The position numbers and the translations under genes are program-made. The notes below the pieces were generated by a model. The model had not been told where the DNA came from and searched no databases. It saw only the letters and a list, made by a program, of their open reading frames with translations. 64,000 nucleotides of DNA from DATFDN01 sp963756495 (GTDB lineage Bacteria > Pseudomonadota > Alphaproteobacteria > Acetobacterales > Acetobacteraceae), in contig CAVWNS010000009.1 of NCBI GenBank assembly GCA_963756495.1, positions 372,001 to 436,000 on the forward strand. The letters run 5' to 3'. Below are positions 16,316 through 24,560 of the stretch, piece after piece. Positions within the stretch are counted from its first letter, which is position 1. Every line of letters starts with the position of its first letter.

Positions 16316-17812
16316 TCAGGCACTCTTGCGGACATAACCGTACCGCAGATTGCTGCGCTCCGCGCCGGCGTGCTCGTACTGCGCCTTGATCGCGGCGAAA
16401 CGGTCGGGCGTGGCGAGTTCGGCGTGCTGGTCATAGCCGAAGATGCGAAAGCCGTTCTCCGCGAAGATCGCCCGCTTCACCGGGCCGTCCGCCGGGCCGA
16501 GCGGCGCGAAGCCGAACTGCTTTTGCATCGCCTCGGGGATTTCCAGCCGACGCAGCCCCTCGATCTGCCATTGCGGGGAGCCCGTCCAGACCGCGTCGGT
16601 GCCCCAGATGACGTGATCCGACCCCAGGCCCTTGACCAAGGTGCCCATCAGCGCCGCCGCGAGGCGCGGTTCGGCCACGCTGCTATAGGCGAAGAGCTGG
16701 CCGAGGTCGCCATAGACGTTGCTGACGCCGTATTTGGCCGGGATGTCGGCGAGGTCGCTGACCCAGGAGCTGCGCCCGGTGCTGTCCCATTCCGCCATGC
16801 CCTGCGCTGGCGAGCCGCCGACATGGCGGTAGCCGGAATGGTAGATGACGAAATTGAGCTGCGGCCAGTCCTTCGCCGCTTTCCCGACGTCGCTCACATC
16901 CACGTAGGGTCGCAGGTTGGGCACCGCCGCCTCGACGGAAGGCGGGAACAGCCCCTTGTGGATGCAGACATTCTTGACGCCCGACTTGGCGAACCGCTCG
17001 TAGGCCGGATACATCAGCGTCTCGTCGTCGAGCCGCCACGGATAGTGGCTGGTATTCTTGTGCGTGTTGTCGCCGATCGTGTAGCCCTTCCAGCCATCCG
17101 GCCGCAGCGTGGTGATCGCGTGGTCGATGCCGTCGAGCCAGCCGGGCTGACCGGGGACGATGGTGTAGTGCGCCAGCATCCGCCGCGCGCCGGCCTGCCG
17201 GTTCACCTTGTCACGGGCCTGGAACACCATCTCGTTGGTGAGGAACCAGTCCTCCGGGACGTCGGAGGGGGAATTGGTCAGCAGCGCCACCTTGGTGTCG
17301 CTGTCGAGGAAGACCTCCTTGAAGTAGTTGACGAACTTCAGGTCGTCGATCGTCTGCTCCTTGCCGGACAGCTCCTTGTTCCAGCCCAGCTTGCCGACGG
17401 CGGCCCGCATGGCGACGAAGTTCTGCAATCGCGTGTCGTCGCGCAGGAAATGCGTATGCGCGTCGAACACGTACTGGCCTTGCAGCGACACGGCACGCGC
17501 GTCGGCCATCTCCGGGGTCGCGGCCTCGGCTTCGCTGACGGCGAACAGGTCGCCATAGACCTTGTTCATCGCCAGGAACGCGGCGGCCATGCCGGAGGCG
17601 GTCTGGAAGAAGCGGCGCCTGCTGATGCCCTGCCGCGCGGCGAGCCGGTCGCCCAGGTCCTTGAGGCGGGACTCGACCTCCTTCTGCTTGGCGTTCTGCG
17701 GCTCCGGGAAATACTCGTCGCTGGAGACGATCTGCGTCGGGATCGGCGCGGGGAACGCTGCCTCCTCGGCGGGTAGCAGGCGGCTCAGCTCTTCGTCGCT
17801 CAGGAAGCCCAT
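16316..17812 (-). CDS. Exported amidohydrolase-2 family protein with deep Tat signal
   Basis: Metal-dependent hydrolase or decarboxylase of the amidohydrolase-2 (ACMSD-like) family, 498 residues. The first metal motif is FDAHTHFL, a central VCIHKGLFPP supplies a probable metal His, FVIYHSGYRHVGG follows, and VIWGTDAVW holds the C-terminal Asp. The twin-arginine motif SRRRFFQTASGMAAAF lies about 64 residues in, after a polar stretch that may form a coiled coil (AKQKEVESRLKDLGDRL). The start at ATG 17812 has AAAGGA nearby and the extension is in frame throughout. It is 11 bases downstream of an exported alpha/beta hydrolase, so the two probably act together outside the cytoplasm on an unknown compound. 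Confidence 0.84.
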   Translation of the reverse strand: MGFLSDEELSRLLPAEEAAFPAPIPTQIVSSDEYFPEPQNAKQKEVESRLKDLGDRLAARQGISRRRFFQTASGMAAAFLAMNKVYGDLFAVSEAEAATPEMADARAVSLQGQYVFDAHTHFLRDDTRLQNFVAMRAAVGKLGWNKELSGKEQTIDDLKFVNYFKEVFLDSDTKVALLTNSPSDVPEDWFLTNEMVFQARDKVNRQAGARRMLAHYTIVPGQPGWLDGIDHAITTLRPDGWKGYTIGDNTHKNTSHYPWRLDDETLMYPAYERFAKSGVKNVCIHKGLFPPSVEAAVPNLRPYVDVSDVGKAAKDWPQLNFVIYHSGYRHVGGSPAQGMAEWDSTGRSSWVSDLADIPAKYGVSNVYGDLGQLFAYSSVAEPRLAAALMGTLVKGLGSDHVIWGTDAVWTGSPQWQIEGLRRLEIPEAMQKQFGFAPLGPADGPVKRAIFAENGFRIFGYDQHAELATPDRFAAIKAQYEHAGAERSNLRYGYVRKSA

Positions 17813-17823
17813 AACTGGTCCTT

Positions 17824-18840
17824 TCAGACGGAAACGGTCTTCGGCATCGTGAGGAACGCATTCATGCAGTGCCACAACTCGGCGCGGTTGAGGCTGAGCG
17901 TGACGGAGTGCGCCGCCCCGGCCATGATCGCGTATTGCCGGTCCGGGTTGGGCAGGCGCGCGAAAAAGTCGAGCAGATCGGCGTCGGTCGAGATGCCGTC
18001 GTACTGGCCGCGCACCATCAGCACGGGCGACAGCACCCGCGCGGGATCGACCAGCGGCAGGTGGGCCGTCATGTCGAGATAGGTCCCGGTCGGCACGGTA
18101 TCGCCGAGCGGCAGCTCGGCGGCGGCGATCGCATCGGCCACGCGCGGGTCCGACGTGCCGGGCTTGTCGCGGGTGAAGATGCTGCGGATCATGTCGATCC
18201 CGCGCGGGCGGCGATTATGCGTGCGGTAGTATTCGACCTGCTCGGCGCGCTTGCCGAGCGTGGGCGAGCCCTTGCCGGTGTAGGTGAACGCCTCCAGCAC
18301 CAGCCGGTCCACCCGGTCGGGCTCCGCCATCGCGAAGGCGCCGGCCCGGATCGCCCCGCTGCTCTCGCCCATGAAGTGCGCCTTGCGCTGCCCGGTTTCG
18401 CGCGCGACCACATCGGTGCCGGCGCGCAGATCCTCCACTCCTGAGCGAATGTCGGAATTGCCCGCGGTGACGGTGGAGCGGCCGTAACCCTCGAAATCCA
18501 TCGTCCAGACATCGAAGCCATAGCGGGCGAACACATCCATCAGCGAGTATTCGCCGGCGCCAGGGACGGTCAGGTCGAAGCTGGGGCGCGCGGAAAGCGA
18601 CGATCCGTGCACGAGGAACAGCACGGGCAGTGGTGCATTGCCCGGCCCCGGCGCGGTGAGGCGCTTGCGGTACAGGTAGAGCGAGACATCGCCCTTCTTC
18701 GCCCAGTATTCGCGGCTCCAGGGACGCGGGGCCAGCGTCTCGGCCGCGGCGACGCCCGTGATTGCCGCGCCGGTTGCGAGGCCGAGGCCGAGGAGAACCC
18801 CACGTCGCGGGGTCTCGGCCGCGTGGGCGATCTGGTGCAT
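17824..18840 (-). CDS. Exported alpha/beta hydrolase
   Basis: Predicted periplasmic or secreted esterase/hydrolase of 338 residues. The N-terminus has PRRGVLLGLGLATGAAITGVAAAE, a Tat-like or Sec signal. The hydrolase fold shows the oxyanion motif LFLVHGSSLSARP, the nucleophile elbow FMGESSGAIRAG with Ser, a likely acid in MVRGQYDGISTDADL, and the C-terminal His in IMAGAAHSVTLS. Start ATG 18840 is preceded by GGGGGAA. It heads a two-gene operon with the amidohydrolase at 16316 and is divergent from the dihydroorotate dehydrogenase-like gene. The shared export signals suggest a joint degradative role. Substrate unknown. Confidence 0.86.
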   Translation of the reverse strand: MHQIAHAAETPRRGVLLGLGLATGAAITGVAAAETLAPRPWSREYWAKKGDVSLYLYRKRLTAPGPGNAPLPVLFLVHGSSLSARPSFDLTVPGAGEYSLMDVFARYGFDVWTMDFEGYGRSTVTAGNSDIRSGVEDLRAGTDVVARETGQRKAHFMGESSGAIRAGAFAMAEPDRVDRLVLEAFTYTGKGSPTLGKRAEQVEYYRTHNRRPRGIDMIRSIFTRDKPGTSDPRVADAIAAAELPLGDTVPTGTYLDMTAHLPLVDPARVLSPVLMVRGQYDGISTDADLLDFFARLPNPDRQYAIMAGAAHSVTLSLNRAELWHCMNAFLTMPKTVSV

Positions 18841-18923
18841 ATGCTTCCCCCTTATCGCCGCCCGATCATCGCAGCCCCGCAGGGGCTTTGGAAGATCGCG
18901 AGGGCTGGCACGAGGAGCGAAGC

Positions 18924-19967
18924 ATGTCATCACGCCTCGCCACCGCCGTCGGCGGGTTTCCCCTGGCCAATCCGGTGATCTGCGGCTCGGGCGAGCCGGT
19001 GATGACGGAGGCTGGCATCCGCGCGGCGCTGGCGGCGGGGGCGGGCGGGGTGATCGCCAAATCCATCAACGAGCAGCCGGCGGCGGCGCGCCAGCTGGAC
19101 CGGGCGGACTACGCCTTCCTTGCGGGCAACGCACCGGCGGCGGTCGGGGATTCGCTGTTCTGCCGTTCAGGCCTGGCGCAGCGCGAGGCGCGCGAATGGT
19201 TCGCCGCGATCGCCGCGATCGACCGCGAGGCGGCTTCGTCAGGACGGTTCGTGGCGGGGAGCATCGTGCTGGGGGGCACGGAGGGGGCGGAGCGGCTTGC
19301 GGGTCTTGCCCGCGACGCCGGGCTTCGCGTCTTCGAGCTGAATGTCGGCGCGCCGCATGCGTCGGAGGCGGCGCCAGAGGCGATCGCGCAGGAGACCGAT
19401 CCGGCGGGGCTGCGCGCGCTGGTCGCGCGTGTGCGGGCGGCGACGCAGGGGATGCAGCTCTGGGTGAAGCTGACGGGGCTGTCGGCGAACCTGCCGGCGC
19501 TGGCCGTCGCCGCGGCCGAGGGCGGGGCCGACGCGGTGGTGGTGATGGGGCGGTTCATGGCGATGGTGCCGGACCTCGACACGCTGGCGCCGGTGCTCGG
19601 CACCTCCGGCGCGTATGGCGGCGGCTGGGCGCTGCCGATCGTGTGCCGGTTCCTGGCGCTGAGCCGGCGCGCGACGGGGGGGCGAGTGCCGCTGCTCGGC
19701 ACCAACGGCGCGCGCGGCGGCGCGGATGTGGCGCGGATGGCGCTGGCCGGCGCGGCGGCGACCGAGATGCTGTCGGTGGTGATGCATGAGGGGTTCGGCG
19801 CGCTGGGGCGCAGCGTGCGGGAGCTGGATTCGCTGCTGGAGGCGCGCGGGCTGCGGTTCCAGGAGCTGATCGGGCGGGCGGCGGACGCGCTGGAAGGGTA
19901 TGGCGCGCAGACGGAGCGGCCGGGGCGGTGGCGGGCGTTCGTGCCGGGGGAGACGGTGGGAGGATGA
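18924..19967 (+). CDS. Dihydroorotate dehydrogenase-like FMN protein
   Basis: TIM-barrel flavoprotein of 347 residues related to class 1 dihydroorotate and dihydropyrimidine dehydrogenases. Family features are LANPVICGSGEPVMTEAGIR at the first strand, GVIAKSINEQP, an FMN-binding ELNVGAPH strand, and LWVKLTGLSANLPALA. The phosphate-binding part reads PLLGTNGARGGADVARM. The catalytic base region is diverged from true PyrD, so the natural substrate may not be dihydroorotate. ATG 18924 has GAGGAG nine bases upstream. It is a single gene, divergent from the alpha/beta hydrolase operon and convergent with the broken glycosyltransferase. Confidence 0.8.
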   Translation: MSSRLATAVGGFPLANPVICGSGEPVMTEAGIRAALAAGAGGVIAKSINEQPAAARQLDRADYAFLAGNAPAAVGDSLFCRSGLAQREAREWFAAIAAIDREAASSGRFVAGSIVLGGTEGAERLAGLARDAGLRVFELNVGAPHASEAAPEAIAQETDPAGLRALVARVRAATQGMQLWVKLTGLSANLPALAVAAAEGGADAVVVMGRFMAMVPDLDTLAPVLGTSGAYGGGWALPIVCRFLALSRRATGGRVPLLGTNGARGGADVARMALAGAAATEMLSVVMHEGFGALGRSVRELDSLLEARGLRFQELIGRAADALEGYGAQTERPGRWRAFVPGETVGG

Positions 19968-19977
19968 GCTAAGGATT

Positions 19978-21016
19978 CTAGACGGCAGTGCCAGGCCTTC
20001 GTCGGATAGGGCGCAACCCACCACCGATCAGACGTCCGCGCGTAGTTCCGAGCAGCAGAAGCGCTTCGCCGACCGCCGCCCTGAGCCATGCCGGCAGCCC
20101 GGCCACCATGCCACGCAATCGCAGGTCGGGGGTCAAGAATTCAGGCGGGATCAGCGGCAAGATGGCCCTCACCAGTGCGTAGTCGCGACGCGCGAACGCT
20201 CCGCATATGGCTCCCCTGCGGCGCTCTGCCTTGCTCGCACGAAGTGCTGGTCCGTGCGCCGCGTACACCCAGGGTCGGCTCGTTTCGACATAGTCCAGCA
20301 CGCGGGCATCGCCGAGATGCATGGCAATGCTATCGCCTGAGAAGTTGCTGCCGTGCTTGCGGATGCCCACCAGGGGCTCGGTCAGCACGCCAAAGGGCGG
20401 GTGCTCCACCAGCCGCAGAGCAGTCGCGAAGTCGCAGCCGACGGGGCGAACTCACTCCTTCGTCCCAGCCGCCGACCTCGATCAGGAAGTCGCGCCGCGC
20501 TACTAGACAGGAGGGGAAACAGGGTTGGAAGCGGAGCAGCCGGTCGAAGATCGGCCGGTCGAACACGCCAAGCCCCGGACCGAGCTGGCGCAACCCGTCC
20601 CAAAATCCTGTGGGTGCTGCCGCAAACTTCGCCGTCTCTTCCCAGCGCCCGTCGCGAACGACAACGAAGTTGCCGTATGCAAAATTCAGGGTCGGTTCCA
20701 GCCGCCAGAGGGAAGCCATGCATGCGAGATACTCTGGCCGCCACAGGTCGTCGCTGTCACAGAACGCGACCAGCGCGCCGGATGCTGCCCGGGTCCCAAC
20801 ATTGCGCGCGACGAGATCGCCTGAGTTGACGATGCGGACCGCCTGCACCTGAGGCGCATAGCGGGCCAACATCTCTTGCGTCGCGTTGCACGAACCATCA
20901 TCGACGACGATCACCTCCCTCGGCCGCAACGTCTGCGCGAGGATGGCGTCGAGCGTGAACGGCAACAGGTCCGCACGGTTGTATGTCGGGACGACGACGC
21001 TGATATCGGCGCTCAC
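19978..21016 (-). pseudogene. Family 2 glycosyltransferase, frameshifted
   Basis: GT-A fold glycosyltransferase using a nucleotide sugar. The N-terminal frame has ISVVVPTYNRADLLPFTLD, the IVVDDGS motif, and the DXD-type FCDSDDLW. Within GGWDEGVSS the frame is lost by one extra base in a G4 run (20443-20446). The other frame continues with VGCDFATALRLVEHPPFG and the C-terminal region to 19978. Length is 3n+1, so one base removed restores about 345 residues. The chosen start is GTG 21016; an in-frame GTG at 21055 lies inside the flanking inverted-repeat element. No other surface polysaccharide gene is next to it. Confidence 0.8.
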
Positions 21017-21025
21017 TGAGCCGCC

Positions 21026-21125
21026 GGACACCTCTAAAAACCCCTCCCGGCGCACCGCCGAACGCTGCTAAGTCTCTGATTTTACTGGGTGCAGGATCGC
21101 CGTCCGGACGTTTTTAGAGGTGTCC
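21026..21125. repeat. 100-bp MITE-like element with 16-bp terminal inverted repeats
   Basis: Two perfect 16-base inverted repeats, GGACACCTCTAAAAAC at 21026-21041 and its reverse complement at 21110-21125, enclose 68 bases with no coding capacity. This is the structure of a miniature inverted-repeat transposable element or of an IS end pair after internal deletion. The terminal sequence recalls those of IS5-type elements, but I cannot confirm the parent. No clear target duplication is visible. It sits 10 bases before the proposed start of the glycosyltransferase. Confidence 0.7.
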
Positions 21126-21179
21126 TCCTGATTCAGGCGCGCCTTTTGCTGCGGCACACGGACGGCCCCCGCGGCGGCG

Positions 21180-21440
21180 TCAGTGTCGCACCGCGAGCCA
21201 GACACACGTGGCAACAACGCCCCAGAACGGGGTAACTAGGAGCAGCCCGATCAGGATGCCGCGCGCTGGCCGGGGCGTGGGGTCGTTAGTGCTCTCCCTG
21301 ATGGCGTCGTTGCGCGTGCGGGCAAGCTGGTGAAGCGGCGCGATGAAGGCCGGAATCCGATAGCCGATCCGGCTGGGTCGGTGCCGGTCGGTGACCGGCG
21401 GAGCGGTGACGGGAGGGGCCGGGAGGTCCGAGATCGCCAT
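21180..21440 (-). CDS. Small single-pass membrane protein, hypothetical
   Basis: Protein of 86 residues without a recognised family. The first 60 residues are polar and Pro/Thr/Arg-rich (APPVTAPPVTDRHRPSRIG), followed by one hydrophobic helix, GILIGLLLVTPFWGVVATCV, close to the C-terminus. The topology would be an N-terminal cytoplasmic tail and a C-tail anchor. It is co-directional with tyrC but upstream of nothing obvious. It could be a spurious frame, but the clean helix and the codon bias resemble its neighbours. Confidence 0.5.
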   Translation of the reverse strand: MAISDLPAPPVTAPPVTDRHRPSRIGYRIPAFIAPLHQLARTRNDAIRESTNDPTPRPARGILIGLLLVTPFWGVVATCVWLAVRH

Positions 21441-21514
21441 GCTGTTCCTGCGGAAAGGCTTGCGCCGTCACGCAAGGTGGCAGGGGTATCCTTTAGAAAT
21501 GGTTTCCGGCGGGG

Positions 21515-22402
21515 CTACGCCTGCTGCAGCTCAATCAGTCCGCGGCGGATCCTGCGGCCGCGTTCCACCTTGTCCTCGATGTAGCCCGCATCGCCCCAGC
21601 GCACCGCGCGCGCCATCGCCTGGGCGTCCTCGACGAAGCGGGCCAGCATCTCCAGCAGCGCCTCGCGGTTGTTAAGGAAGATGTCGCGCCACATCGTCGG
21701 GTTCGACGCGGCGATGCGGGTGAAGTCGCGGAAGCCCGAGGCGGCGAAGCGCAGCACCTCCTGGCGGCTCTCGTCGGCGAGGTCGTCGGCCGTCCCGCAG
21801 ATGGTGAAGGCGAGCAGGTGCGGCAGGTGGCTCACGATGGCCAGCACGCGGTCATGATGGCCGGACTCCATCACCTCGACCATGCTGCCGCAGCGGCGCC
21901 ACAGCTCGGCGATCCTCTCCACTGCGTCCGGATCGGTGCCGGGCGGCGGCGTGAGCAAGGTCCAGCGGTTGTCGAACAAAGTGGAAAAGCCGGCATCGGG
22001 GCCCGAATGTTCGGTGCCCGCGAGCGGATGGGCGGGGACGAAATGCACGCCCGCTGGGACGAACGGCCCGACATCGCGGATCACCGACTGCTTGGTGGAC
22101 CCGACATCGGTGAGAATCGCGCCGGGCGCGAGATGCGGGGCGATCGCGGCGGCAATGTCGGCGAACGCGCCGACGGGCGCGCACAGCATCACGCAGTCGG
22201 CGCCGGCGACGGCACGAGCGGGGTCGATCTCCACCCGGTCGGCAATGCCGAGTTCCATGACCCGATCCAGCGTGCGCTCCGTGCGCGCATTGGCGACGAT
22301 CTCGACCGCCAGCTCGCCGCGCTCCTTGGCGATGCGGGCCACCGAGCTGCCGATATGGCCGATGCCGAGCAGGGTGAGGCGCCGAAACAGCGGCTCAGTC
22401 AT
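21515..22402 (-). CDS. tyrC: Prephenate/arogenate dehydrogenase
   Basis: NAD(P)-dependent oxidative decarboxylase of tyrosine biosynthesis, converting prephenate to 4-hydroxyphenylpyruvate or arogenate to tyrosine. It has 295 residues without fused chorismate mutase or ACT domain, as in the TyrC cyclohexadienyl dehydrogenase group. The dinucleotide motif LLGIGHIGSSVA starts at residue 11. ILTDVGSTKQSV, the substrate-binding HFVPAHPLAGTEHSGP and the helical-domain SHLPHLLAF are all present. Its start overlaps hisC by eight bases. The downstream position in a CM-hisC-tyrC operon means chorismate mutation, dehydrogenation and transamination are co-expressed. Confidence 0.94.
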   Translation of the reverse strand: MTEPLFRRLTLLGIGHIGSSVARIAKERGELAVEIVANARTERTLDRVMELGIADRVEIDPARAVAGADCVMLCAPVGAFADIAAAIAPHLAPGAILTDVGSTKQSVIRDVGPFVPAGVHFVPAHPLAGTEHSGPDAGFSTLFDNRWTLLTPPPGTDPDAVERIAELWRRCGSMVEVMESGHHDRVLAIVSHLPHLLAFTICGTADDLADESRQEVLRFAASGFRDFTRIAASNPTMWRDIFLNNREALLEMLARFVEDAQAMARAVRWGDAGYIEDKVERGRRIRRGLIELQQA

Positions 22403-23489
22403 GGGCGTCGGCCACGAAGCGGGTGAGATTGTCGATCACCATGCCGACTTCTTCCTCCGTCCCAATCGTGATGCGCAGGCAGTGCGGCAGGCCGTAGCCG
22501 GCGACGCGGCGCACGATCAGCCCGCTCCGGCGTAGATGCTCGTCGGCCGCGTCGGCGCGCGCCGGGGTGGCGAAATCGGCGAGCACGAAATTGCCCTCGC
22601 TCGGCCAGGCACGGATGCCGAGACCCTCCAGCGCGGCGGCGAGGCGCGCACGCTGCGCCTTGTTGTGCTCCCGCCCCGTCTCCACCCAGCCCGGCTCGGC
22701 AAGTGCTGCGATGGCCGCGGCCTGCGCGGCGGCCGAGACGTTGAACGGCGCGCGGATGCGGTTCAGCACGTCGATCACCGCCGGCGGCGCGTACGCCCAG
22801 CCGATACGCATGCCGCCCAGCCCGAAAATCTTGCTGAAGGTGCGGGTCATCACCGTGTTCGCGGCCGCATCCACCAGTTTCACCCCCGGATCGTAGCCCG
22901 GCCGGTCCACGTATTCGGCGTAGGCGGAATCCAGCACCAGCAGCACCTCGGGCGGCAGGCGCGCACGCAGGCGCTCCACCTCCGCCTGCTGCAACAGGCT
23001 GCCGGTCGGGTTGTTGGGGTTGGCCAGGAACACGAGCCGGGTCGCCGGGCCGACCCGCGCGAGCAGCGCGTCCACGTCGGCGGTCAGGTTGCGCTCGGGC
23101 ACCTTGATGACCCGGCTGCCGGCGTATGTGCCCGCGATCTGGTAGATCGAGAACCCGTGCTCGGTCATCAGGATCTCGCGCCCCGGCCCGCCATAGGCGA
23201 TGCAGAGCTGGGCGATAATGTCGTCGGAGCCGTTGCCGCAAATGATCTTCGCCGGATCGAGGCCGAAGCGCGCGCCGATCGCCGCCCGCAGCGCCCGCGC
23301 CTCGCCGTCGGGATAATGGTGCAGCCCGTCCAGCGCGCCGGCGATCGCTGCCCGCACGCCGGGCGGCGGGCCGAACGCGCCCTCGTTGGAGGAGAGCTTG
23401 TGGATGCGGTTCACCCCCGGCACGCGGGATTCGCCGCCCACATAGGGCGAGACCTCGAGCACTTCGGGGCGGGGGCTGGGGCTGCTCAT
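22395..23489 (-). CDS. hisC: Histidinol-phosphate aminotransferase
   Basis: PLP-dependent class I/II aminotransferase of 364 residues. Key segments are HKLSSNEGAFGPPP at the N-terminus, IICGNGSDDIIAQL, the LANPNNPTGSL substrate/cofactor strand, VLDSAYAEYV with the PLP Asp, and TFSKIFGLGGMRIGW with the Schiff-base Lys. HisC homologues linked to tyrC commonly transaminate both histidinol phosphate and aromatic keto acids such as prephenate. The gene therefore probably serves phenylalanine and tyrosine synthesis here. It overlaps the chorismate mutase-like gene by four bases and tyrC by eight, a tightly coupled operon. Confidence 0.93.
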   Translation of the reverse strand: MSSPSPRPEVLEVSPYVGGESRVPGVNRIHKLSSNEGAFGPPPGVRAAIAGALDGLHHYPDGEARALRAAIGARFGLDPAKIICGNGSDDIIAQLCIAYGGPGREILMTEHGFSIYQIAGTYAGSRVIKVPERNLTADVDALLARVGPATRLVFLANPNNPTGSLLQQAEVERLRARLPPEVLLVLDSAYAEYVDRPGYDPGVKLVDAAANTVMTRTFSKIFGLGGMRIGWAYAPPAVIDVLNRIRAPFNVSAAAQAAAIAALAEPGWVETGREHNKAQRARLAAALEGLGIRAWPSEGNFVLADFATPARADAADEHLRRSGLIVRRVAGYGLPHCLRITIGTEEEVGMVIDNLTRFVADAHD

Positions 23490-24373
23490 GCGGCGGCTCC
23501 GTTCACCGGGATGGCGTAGCCGCCGAGCACGACCGCACGGCCGAGCGCCGCGCCGAGGCGGGCGAGGCGTGGGTCGGCGTCGGCGAGGTGGCCCGCCACC
23601 TCGGCCAGCGCCCAGGCGACCGGTTGGCCGGGGTCGCGACGCAGGATCAGCGCGGCAGGCGCCAGCCCGGACCTTGCCAGCGTCTCGGTCACACGCGCGC
23701 GGGTGGTGTCGGGGTCCAGCTCCAGGCCGATCAGCGCGCGGTCCTGCCCGCTTGGATCGGGCGCGATGGCGGCAGCGACCAGGGCCTGGACGGACGGGGC
23801 GCCTTCCGCGCGGGGCATCCAGAACGGCAGGCGGGCGATGACGTGAGTGCGCGGCTCGTTCCCCCGCAGCAGCGTGGTCCACCAAGCGGCCTCTGGGGGC
23901 TCGTCCTGGATCGGGAACGGCAGGACGGCAACCGAGGCGGCACACGCGAGATCGCCGAGCGCCTCGGCGGGGCTGTGATGGCGCCGCAACGGGGTGAGCG
24001 CGCCGAACTGCTCGCGCGCGGCCTGGGTGACGCAGCACAACGGATCGGGGTCGCATACGGCGACGACGAAGGGGCGCTGCATGGCGGTGGTGGCGGCCAG
24101 CAGTTCCCGCCACAGCCGTACCAGCGCCTGCGGCGGCAGCTCGCCCGTATGGCGGGCGAGCAGGCGGCGGATGATCGCCGCTTCGCGTCCCGGCCGAAGG
24201 GCGACGCGGCTTCCGCTCTTGTCGCCGGAGGCGCCGACTCGGGTAACAACGTCCGCGCGGCGGATCAGCAGATCGTGCAACGCCTCGTCGATGCGGTCGA
24301 TCTCGGCGCGCAGTCCCGCGAGGTCGCCGGGATCGGACCCGGAGGCGTCGAGGCTGTGGGCGGAGGAGGGCAT
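23486..24373 (-). CDS. Chorismate mutase with degenerate P-protein-like C-terminal part
   Basis: First gene of the aromatic operon, 295 residues from ATG 24373. Residues about 15-105 are a type II (AroQ) chorismate mutase helix bundle: LAGLRAEIDRIDEALHDLL, the Arg of IRRADVV, a Lys (GDKSGS) and GREAAIIRRLLAR. The remaining 190 residues do not match a standard domain. Their pattern (REQFGA, SVAVLPFPI, HVIARLPFW, then ALIGLELDPDTTRARV) resembles a worn prephenate dehydratase domain followed by an ACT-like fold. The dehydratase TRF signature is missing, so I expect mutase activity only, perhaps with amino-acid regulation. An upstream in-frame start near 24463 cannot be excluded. It is divergent from the IS cluster. 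Confidence 0.8.
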   Translation of the reverse strand: MPSSAHSLDASGSDPGDLAGLRAEIDRIDEALHDLLIRRADVVTRVGASGDKSGSRVALRPGREAAIIRRLLARHTGELPPQALVRLWRELLAATTAMQRPFVVAVCDPDPLCCVTQAAREQFGALTPLRRHHSPAEALGDLACAASVAVLPFPIQDEPPEAAWWTTLLRGNEPRTHVIARLPFWMPRAEGAPSVQALVAAAIAPDPSGQDRALIGLELDPDTTRARVTETLARSGLAPAALILRRDPGQPVAWALAEVAGHLADADPRLARLGAALGRAVVLGGYAIPVNGAAA

Positions 24374-24560
24374 GGCGCCTGCGTTGCTCGGGACGGTGCC
24401 ACAATCGATGCGGACACGGTCGATGGGACAAGGCCGGAACAGATAGCCGAACCCCGATGGCATGCAAACCGGCGCGGCCGGTCCAGGGCAATCGCTTGAA
24501 CCGGGCGAGGGGGGATTCCGGCGCGGCGTGAAATCTGAATCGTGGGAGACCTCTCCTGAG

